Below are positions 59,190 to 64,000 of a stretch of 64,000 nucleotides of DNA, one piece after another. The stretch's first letter is position 1. Every line of letters starts with the position of its first letter. Origin of the DNA: Holophaga sp. Lineage in GTDB: Bacteria > Acidobacteriota > Holophagae > Holophagales > Holophagaceae. The notes under the pieces were generated by a model, which did not search any database, had not been told where the DNA came from, and worked only from the letters and a program-made list of their open reading frames with translations. Made by a program: the position numbers and the translations under genes. Location of the stretch: NCBI GenBank assembly GCA_016715205.1, contig JADKBC010000049.1, positions 124,001 to 188,000 of the forward strand, read 5' to 3'.

Positions 59190-59882
59190 TTAGAACCGAT
59201 GCTCCACGGCCTTCCAATCGATGAGGGGTTTCACGGCATCCACGTATTTTCCGCGGCCGGCAGCGCCAAAGTCCTTCACATAGGCATGTTCCCAGACATC
59301 CACCACCAGGATCGGATGGGTGCCCACGGGAATGGCATTTTCGTGATCCTGGAACCATGCGTTCATCAACCGGCCCGTGGTGGGATCCCTGACCAGGGCC
59401 GCCCAGCCGATGCCAGGCATGGTGCAGGTGGCCTTGAAGGCGGCCCACCAGGCATCCCACGTGCCCCAGGTCGCCGCAATCTGTTTGTGGAGAGGATGGT
59501 TTTCAGTGGGTTTGCCGGGGGTTGCGGAAAGGCCCTCGAAGTACCATTCGTGGATGCGCATGCCACTGAACTCGAAGCCGAGGCGGCGCCGCAATTCCTG
59601 CACCATGGCCCCGGCCTTGCCTTCCCGTTCGGCGACAAGCAGATCCTTCAACAGGGCATTGCTTCGGGTGACATAGCCCTTGTAAAGCGAGAGGTGCTCC
59701 AGCAGCAGGTCCTTGCTCAGGCCCGGCAGACCGCTGCCGAACTCAAAGGGGCGGGGCGCGTAATCGGCCAGTGGGTCCCCCACGGGCCCCGCTTTGGAGG
59801 TTTCCATGGCATCGAGCTTTCCGGTCAGCGCGGCTCCGGCCACACCGGTCGCGAGGGTTCCGATCATTGTGCGGCGGTCCAT
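59190..59882 (-). CDS. Exported Fe/Mn superoxide dismutase
   Basis: Disproportionates superoxide. 230 residues. The N terminus (MDRRTMIGTLATGVAGAALTG) has a twin arginine and a hydrophobic stretch, suggesting Tat export. The SOD domain has EHLSLYKGYVTRSNALL, GMRIHEWYFEGL (family-typical for the divergent class, in place of NHxLFW) and the C-terminal ligands in DVWEHAYVKDFGAAGRGKYVDAV. The first ligand region is shifted relative to classical SODs, as in other divergent members I know. The putative acyltransferase starts 160 bp downstream. Confidence 0.9.
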   Translation of the reverse strand: MDRRTMIGTLATGVAGAALTGKLDAMETSKAGPVGDPLADYAPRPFEFGSGLPGLSKDLLLEHLSLYKGYVTRSNALLKDLLVAEREGKAGAMVQELRRRLGFEFSGMRIHEWYFEGLSATPGKPTENHPLHKQIAATWGTWDAWWAAFKATCTMPGIGWAALVRDPTTGRLMNAWFQDHENAIPVGTHPILVVDVWEHAYVKDFGAAGRGKYVDAVKPLIDWKAVEHRF

Positions 59883-60004
59883 GGGAGCTCCTTCAGGGTG
59901 GCGGTCCTGGGTTGGATGATTTGAGCGGGGCGCTGTGTCGAGGAATCTTCTTTGCGAACGGGGCAGGTTGTTTTTCGATGGGTGGTTCCTGGCATTCTGG
60001 GCAC

Positions 60005-61447
60005 ATGAACGACATGAACCCTGCCCTCACTGCCGCCTTCGACCCCGAGGCCTTCCGGCGTTTGGGTCACGGGGTGGTGGATCGCCTGGCGGCCCAGCTC
60101 GCCCAGGTCCACCGCCGGGAGGGCCCCGTGTTGCCTGACCTCACGCCCGAGGCGGCTTGCCTTGCCTGGCCCGGGAATTTTCCCGCACAACCCGGAGGTG
60201 AGCCCCTGGCGTTGCTGGAAAAAGTATTGGCGGCCAGCAACCAGTTGCATCATCCCCGCTACGTGGGGCACCAGGTGACATCACCGCTGCCCTGGAGCGC
60301 CCTGGTGGATTTCGTGGGGGCCTTTCTCAACAATGGCACCGCCATTTTCGAGATGGGGCCCGCCTCCACGGCCATGGAGCGGGGCTTTGCCAAATGGTTT
60401 GCCGGGCGCGTGGGCTATGATCCCCAGCGTGCCGATGGGTTTCTCACCCATGGCGGCAGCGCGGGCAACCTCACAGCGATGCTGGCGGCGCGCCAGCACG
60501 CGGCGCCCTGGGATGTGTGGGAAGAAGGGGTGGGCGAAGGGGGCAAGCTGCGGCTCATCTGCTCGGATCAAACCCACTACTCCGCCCGCCGTTCCGCCCA
60601 GGTCATGGGCCTCGGAGCCAAGGCCGTGGATGTGGTGCCCACGGATGGGGCCTTTCGAATGCGGCCTGATGCCCTGCGAGCCACGCTCGAGCAGGCGCGA
60701 CGCCAAGGCCAAACGATAATCGCCGTCGCCGCCTCGGCAGGCTCCACGGCCACCGGTGCCATCGATCCGCTGGAGGCCATTGCAGATCTCTGCGCGGAAT
60801 TCGGCGTCTGGTTCCATGTGGATGCCGCCCACGGTGGCGGCCTCGCCCTTTCCGATGGTTTGCGCGGCCGCTTGAAGGGCTTGGAGCGATCGGATTCCCT
60901 GGTGCTGGATGCCCACAAGGTGATGCTCACGCCCGCCCTGGCGACCTTGGTGCTGTTTCGCGAAGGGGATCGTTCCTTCGAAACGTTCAGCCAGTCCGCC
61001 AGTTATCTGTTTGGCGCCGACCCCCGAGAAACCTGGTACGACCTAGCCCAGCGCACTCTGGAATGCACCAAGCGCATGCTGGGGCTGCAGGTGTACGCCT
61101 CACTGCAGGTGATGGGCACCGCTTTCTTTGCCGATTATGTCGAACAGATGGTGGATCTGACGCAACGCTTCGCCCAGCGAATCCAGGCTCGACCCCATTG
61201 GGCCGTGGCTACGGAGCCAGATTGCAACATTCTCTGCTTCCGTTATGCGCCACCTCATCTCGCTGATGCCGAGGCATTCCAGTCCCAGGTGCGGGAACGC
61301 ATCGTGAAGGAGGGTTCCTTCTACCTGGTGAAGACGAAACTTGCGGGCCAGACCTGGCTGCGTACCACCCTGATCAATCCCTGCACCGAGCTTGGGGATC
61401 TGGAAGCCTTGCTGGATCGGGTGGAGGCCGAAGCAAAGGCTACTTAG
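60005..61447 (+). CDS. PLP-dependent group II decarboxylase (aromatic-L-amino-acid/glutamate decarboxylase family)
   Basis: 480 residues. Family marks: HHPRYVGHQVTSPLPWSALVDFVGAFLNN, FLTHGGSAGNLTAMLAAR, the PLP stacking His in WFHVDAAHGGGLALS, and the Schiff-base Lys in LVLDAHKVMLTPALATLVLF. It probably decarboxylates an aromatic amino acid, but it may use others (for example glutamate, 2,4-diaminobutyrate); the sequence does not decide. The frame is open upstream to 59771; ATG 60005 (MNDMNPALTAAF) is the likely start, with ATG 60014 as an alternative. It is divergent from the superoxide dismutase gene. Confidence 0.9.
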   Translation: MNDMNPALTAAFDPEAFRRLGHGVVDRLAAQLAQVHRREGPVLPDLTPEAACLAWPGNFPAQPGGEPLALLEKVLAASNQLHHPRYVGHQVTSPLPWSALVDFVGAFLNNGTAIFEMGPASTAMERGFAKWFAGRVGYDPQRADGFLTHGGSAGNLTAMLAARQHAAPWDVWEEGVGEGGKLRLICSDQTHYSARRSAQVMGLGAKAVDVVPTDGAFRMRPDALRATLEQARRQGQTIIAVAASAGSTATGAIDPLEAIADLCAEFGVWFHVDAAHGGGLALSDGLRGRLKGLERSDSLVLDAHKVMLTPALATLVLFREGDRSFETFSQSASYLFGADPRETWYDLAQRTLECTKRMLGLQVYASLQVMGTAFFADYVEQMVDLTQRFAQRIQARPHWAVATEPDCNILCFRYAPPHLADAEAFQSQVRERIVKEGSFYLVKTKLAGQTWLRTTLINPCTELGDLEALLDRVEAEAKAT

Positions 61448-62225
61448 GTGGCGTTGTTGCGCCAGCCATGAGGATCTGCCGGAACACCTCGCGCCAGGGC
61501 TCCCAGGTGTGCTGGCCGGGTGCCGGAAAGACCTGGGTGGACGGGAGGGCCGCCGCCAGGAGGCGATGGCTTTGGGCGAAGCGATCCTCGGTGCCAAATC
61601 CCAAGTACAAGGGCGGGCGCGTTGCCTGTGGGTTGGTGTAACCCTTCAGCCATTGCCAGAGCTCGCGTTGATAGTCCCCCTCGGGCAGAGGCTCCAGTGG
61701 AATCCAGGAACGAAGTCCCCCCGCTCGCTCAATTTCCTCCAGCACGGGCTTGTCCCCCAGGAAAGGCGCGATCAGCACCACGGCGGCAATGTCCTGGGGT
61801 TGCTGCTTGGCATAGAGCACGGCACCCAGGCCGCCCATGGAAATTCCCACCAGCACGATGCGATCGTACCCGGCGGCGCGAGCGGGTCGGATCACATCCT
61901 CCTGGAGCCGCGTGACCACCGTGCGGTTGCGGTAATAGCCGAGATGGGCATCCACGGCGATGGTATCGGCGTGGATGCCGGCCTCGGCCACGATCTGTTC
62001 AAAGCCCTGCTGCTGAAAGTCCTCCGGGTCACCGCCACGGCCAGGCAGGAAGACAATCAAGGTATGCGCGCCGGGCACCTGCTGAGCGCGCACAGTGCGG
62101 ATTGGCGTGGGAGTCGGACGGAAGAAACCACAGCCCACAAAGAGGGCCAACGCCATGGTCGCTAGAAACATGCGCGAAGTGCGGGCGTACCGCTCCGTGG
62201 AGGATCCGGCTGGGGTGTGCATCAT
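61440..62225 (-). CDS. Alpha/beta-hydrolase lipoprotein
   Basis: About 261 residues. A hydrophobic stretch with a lipobox-like VGC (MFLATMALALFVGCGFF) suggests a lipoprotein. The alpha/beta-hydrolase core has the oxyanion-strand LIVFLPGRGGDPEDF, the nucleophile elbow LVGISMGGLGAVLYA, and the catalytic His region APGQHTWEPWREVF. An esterase is likely. The start is uncertain: ATG 62225 has GGAG upstream, ATG 62240 and 62171 are also in frame. It overlaps the convergent decarboxylase gene by 8 bp and is divergent from the CxxCH lipoprotein. Confidence 0.85.
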   Translation of the reverse strand: MMHTPAGSSTERYARTSRMFLATMALALFVGCGFFRPTPTPIRTVRAQQVPGAHTLIVFLPGRGGDPEDFQQQGFEQIVAEAGIHADTIAVDAHLGYYRNRTVVTRLQEDVIRPARAAGYDRIVLVGISMGGLGAVLYAKQQPQDIAAVVLIAPFLGDKPVLEEIERAGGLRSWIPLEPLPEGDYQRELWQWLKGYTNPQATRPPLYLGFGTEDRFAQSHRLLAAALPSTQVFPAPGQHTWEPWREVFRQILMAGATTPPK

Positions 62226-62289
62226 CGAAACGTTCTCCATGGCTCTTGGGCGCGATTATCCTAGCCCTGTGACAAAAAAGGACCTGCCC

Positions 62290-62727
62290 ATGAAACAGTA
62301 CCGCTTTCTGGCACTCCCAATCTTGGCTTGTGCCCTTGCCTGTGGGGGTGAGGGTGATGATAAAAACAACGCCTTCATGGCCCCGGGTGAGGACTGTGTG
62401 GCCTGCCACAAGTCCGGCGGGTCCGCCCGGGAAGCACCCTTTTCCGCGGCAGGCACGGTCTTCGCTTCGGCGATGGCGGATCCCGGCAGCGGCCTGGCGG
62501 GGGTTTCGGTGATTCTGACGGATGCCAATGATGTGGAAACCACCTTGGTTTCCAACGCCGCTGGGAATTTTTTCACCGGCGCAGCCCTGGCCTTACCCCT
62601 GAAAAAGGCCGCAGTGCTGCGCAATGGCCAACGCACAGAAATGGCCAGCGCCCCCGAAGGCGCCTGCAATCGGTGTCACACCCAACCACCGACGGGCGGG
62701 GCCTCCGGGCGCATTCACGTGCCCTAG
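62290..62727 (+). CDS. Small lipoprotein with two heme-binding CxxCH motifs
   Basis: 145 residues. The N terminus (MKQYRFLALPILACALACGG) has a lipoprotein signal; Cys18 is the likely lipidation site. CVACH lies near residue 37 and CNRCH near residue 128: two c-type heme attachment motifs. Between them is a beta-rich stretch (LAGVSVILTDANDVETTLVSNAAGNFFTGA) that resembles a carboxypeptidase-regulatory or CnaB-like fold. Such proteins are common in metal-reducing bacteria and may carry electrons across the envelope. The RBS is AAAAAAGGA. Confidence 0.85.
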   Translation: MKQYRFLALPILACALACGGEGDDKNNAFMAPGEDCVACHKSGGSAREAPFSAAGTVFASAMADPGSGLAGVSVILTDANDVETTLVSNAAGNFFTGAALALPLKKAAVLRNGQRTEMASAPEGACNRCHTQPPTGGASGRIHVP

Positions 62728-62728
62728 T

Positions 62729-63145
62729 CTAATGGGCGTCAAAGATGGTGCCGCCCGCAGCCACGGCTGCAGCCAGGCGCGCGAGCCATTGCTTGTCGTG
62801 ACGGCTTCGACGCAGGAAGAGGCTGAAGCGCCATCCGGCCATCCCAAGGCTCAGGGTGCATAGGCCCAGGAGCGCAAAAAAGAAGGGCTGCCGAAAATCC
62901 AAGCCTTTGGGGAGTAGCAGCGCCACCAGCAGCGTCAGCGCCGCCAGCAGGAGATCGAGCACCGTCCGGTTGCGCATGGGACGCAGATCCCGCAATTCCA
63001 CAGCCTTGCCCAGATCCGCCAGGAAATCCGCCTGCTGATCCCGATCCAGGGCACCGCGGCTCTGCTCGATTTCGAGTTTTTTCAGAGCCTGGGTGAGCTC
63101 CCCCGAATAGTCATCCACTCGGGAAACCCGTGCGTGCAGCGTCAT
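62729..63145 (-). CDS. Hypothetical membrane protein
   Basis: 138 residues. An N-terminal helical charged half (about 1-60, LTQALKKLEIEQSRGALDRDQQADFLADL) is followed by two membrane segments (VLDLLLAALTLLVALLLPKG, FFFALLGLCTLSLGMAGWRF) and a short basic C-terminal part (RRSRHDKQWLARLAA). Family not recognised. It is convergent with the CxxCH lipoprotein across 1 bp. Confidence 0.75.
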   Translation of the reverse strand: MTLHARVSRVDDYSGELTQALKKLEIEQSRGALDRDQQADFLADLGKAVELRDLRPMRNRTVLDLLLAALTLLVALLLPKGLDFRQPFFFALLGLCTLSLGMAGWRFSLFLRRSRHDKQWLARLAAAVAAGGTIFDAH

Positions 63146-63341
63146 GACAATCTCCTTGGGCAGGGGGCCAACGATCCGCGAAAGTCATGGCTCTCAGGAG
63201 ACGCATGAAGGGACCTTAGCCTTTCATCAGCATAGGCCTGGACGGTTCTCCGGGCCGGGTATTCGGTCACAGATGAGCCGCTGGAGTTGCTCGGGTTCAA
63301 GCAAAACACGCGGTCTACCGAAACCTAGGCTCAGCCCACCC

Positions 63342-63584
63342 ATGACAGGATCACGCCCTATGGTTGAATCGCTCACACCCAAACCAGCCCTCGGAGAAGC
63401 GGAATACCTATTGGAGGCCCCTCTCAAATGCCCCCATTGCAAACAGGAGATCACCACCGTGCAGGTGGTGAGGCTGCTGCGTTCCAGGGTGAATTTTGTT
63501 TCATCGCTGCCCCGACGTGGGCATGTCATCGTGTGTCCGGAATGCCACTGCCCCTTGTCGGCGGAACTGGGTGGAATGGCCTGA
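63342..63584 (+). CDS. Small zinc-ribbon protein
   Basis: About 80 residues. Two CxxC pairs, LKCPHCKQEITTVQ and VIVCPECHCPLSAE, frame a short beta ribbon with basic residues between (RLLRSRVNFVSSLPRRG). Function unknown. Two ATG codons (63342 and 63360) are in frame; neither has a strong RBS. It ends directly next to the stop of the partial hydrolase on the other strand. Confidence 0.7.
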   Translation: MTGSRPMVESLTPKPALGEAEYLLEAPLKCPHCKQEITTVQVVRLLRSRVNFVSSLPRRGHVIVCPECHCPLSAELGGMA

Positions 63585-64000
63585 TCAGCGCCCCAGGCCT
63601 GCCTCGAATGACCTCAATGCCACCAGGAAACCGTCCTGGGCATCCCACATCACCCAATGCTTGGCCGTGGGGAAGTGGACGATCCGAAAGGCTGGCAAGG
63701 CCTTGAAGCCGAATTGGGCCAGGGTCTGGGCTTCCTTGGCAGGATCCTGTTCCCGGGGGCCCGCCGCCAGTTGCAACAGGGGTAGGCGCAGGTCCCCATG
63801 CCGCCCTTGCAGGGAATCCAACGTCAGGGCCCTGAGATAGGCCTGAAGCGTTGGCGTTGGGATACGCAGAGCCTCTTTCACTAGATTCTCAGTCTGTGCA
63901 GGGCCGGTGGACACGTGCCCGAAGAAGGCCGCCAGTGCAGGGCCTGGATCCTTCCCCAGAGCGGTGATGGTGGGCTCCATGAAGGCCGCAGGAAGGGCGC
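63585..64000 (-). CDS. Alpha/beta-fold hydrolase, C-terminal part, cut by window edge
   Basis: The frame is open to the window end (base 64000) and continues upstream of ATG 63980 with ALPAAFMEPTITALG, so the 5' part lies outside. The C-terminal third shows PLLQLAAGPREQDP and the likely catalytic His region HFPTAKHWVMWDAQDGFLVAL, typical for alpha/beta hydrolases. Substrate unknown. Confidence 0.8.
   Translation of the reverse strand, partial: ALPAAFMEPTITALGKDPGPALAAFFGHVSTGPAQTENLVKEALRIPTPTLQAYLRALTLDSLQGRHGDLRLPLLQLAAGPREQDPAKEAQTLAQFGFKALPAFRIVHFPTAKHWVMWDAQDGFLVALRSFEAGLGR

Noticed and set aside
1..64000. CRISPR arrays, insertion sequences, integrases, prophage genes
   Set aside because: No regularly spaced repeats, transposase, integrase or phage structural motifs were seen in any frame.

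Overview
The window is 64 kb of dense, high-GC bacterial chromosome with short intergenic gaps and many ATGA/GTGA overlaps. It holds about 60 protein genes and two tRNA genes and is almost entirely core-type sequence. No insertion sequence, prophage, integrase or CRISPR array is visible. The style (many histidine kinases and receiver proteins, an RsbV/RsbW/RsbU-like switch, a Ser/Thr kinase fused to a beta-helix, HD-GYP and PilZ proteins, a small CxxCH lipoprotein) suggests a Gram-negative environmental bacterium. My best guess is Acidobacteriota, class Holophagae (Geothrix-like). That placement is inference from gene content, not from a marker search.

Layout: 1-3.0 kb holds hrcA-grpE-dnaK (minus strand, dnaK cut by the window edge). 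3.1-6.2 kb holds a lipoprotein with a strong terminator, then a methionine-salvage pair (class II aldolase + mtnA) behind a membrane protein. 6.2-11.8 kb is a signalling block: an operon of sensor kinase, ECF-type sigma factor and zinc/cupin anti-sigma factor, divergent from a GAF histidine kinase and its degenerate paralogue. 11.9-21.9 kb is mixed metabolism: DegT aminotransferase, TGS/nucleoside kinase, polysaccharide deacetylase, XRE regulator, HAD 5'-nucleotidase, aspS with a SprT-like gene, FMN reductase and metallo-beta-lactamase-fold hydrolase. 21.9-29.9 kb is an MdtABC-type RND efflux operon under a MarR gene, with a palindrome lying inside a good sigma-70-like promoter.

29.98-38.3 kb holds hisS (head-to-head with an amidase), two receiver proteins (one HD-GYP), a GH3 enzyme, clpP, an epimerase and ychF. 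38.4-46.3 kb is a second regulatory block: a PilZ/receiver-like protein, a Ser/Thr kinase-beta-helix fusion, then an overlapping rsbV-rsbW-rsbU-htpX operon and a divergent GAF-like protein. 46.3-50.8 kb holds a zinc-ribbon protein, an adenosine-deaminase-family enzyme, tRNA-Arg and tRNA-Leu preceded by tRNA-derived repeats, trigger factor and mogA. 50.9-56.0 kb is a cluster of exported or membrane proteins with three unrelated HExxH zinc-protease folds. Part of it is visibly less GC-rich. 56-64 kb holds a glycosyltransferase, an EamA transporter, a lipid A-type acyltransferase, an exported superoxide dismutase, an aromatic amino acid decarboxylase, alpha/beta hydrolases and small proteins.

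The most interesting items are the cysteine-ladder beta-helix kinase beside the partner-switching operon, the palindrome-in-promoter of the efflux operon, the tandem pseudokinase, the kinase/sigma/anti-sigma operon, and the aldolase-mtnA pair that may represent a DHAP-type methylthio salvage shunt.
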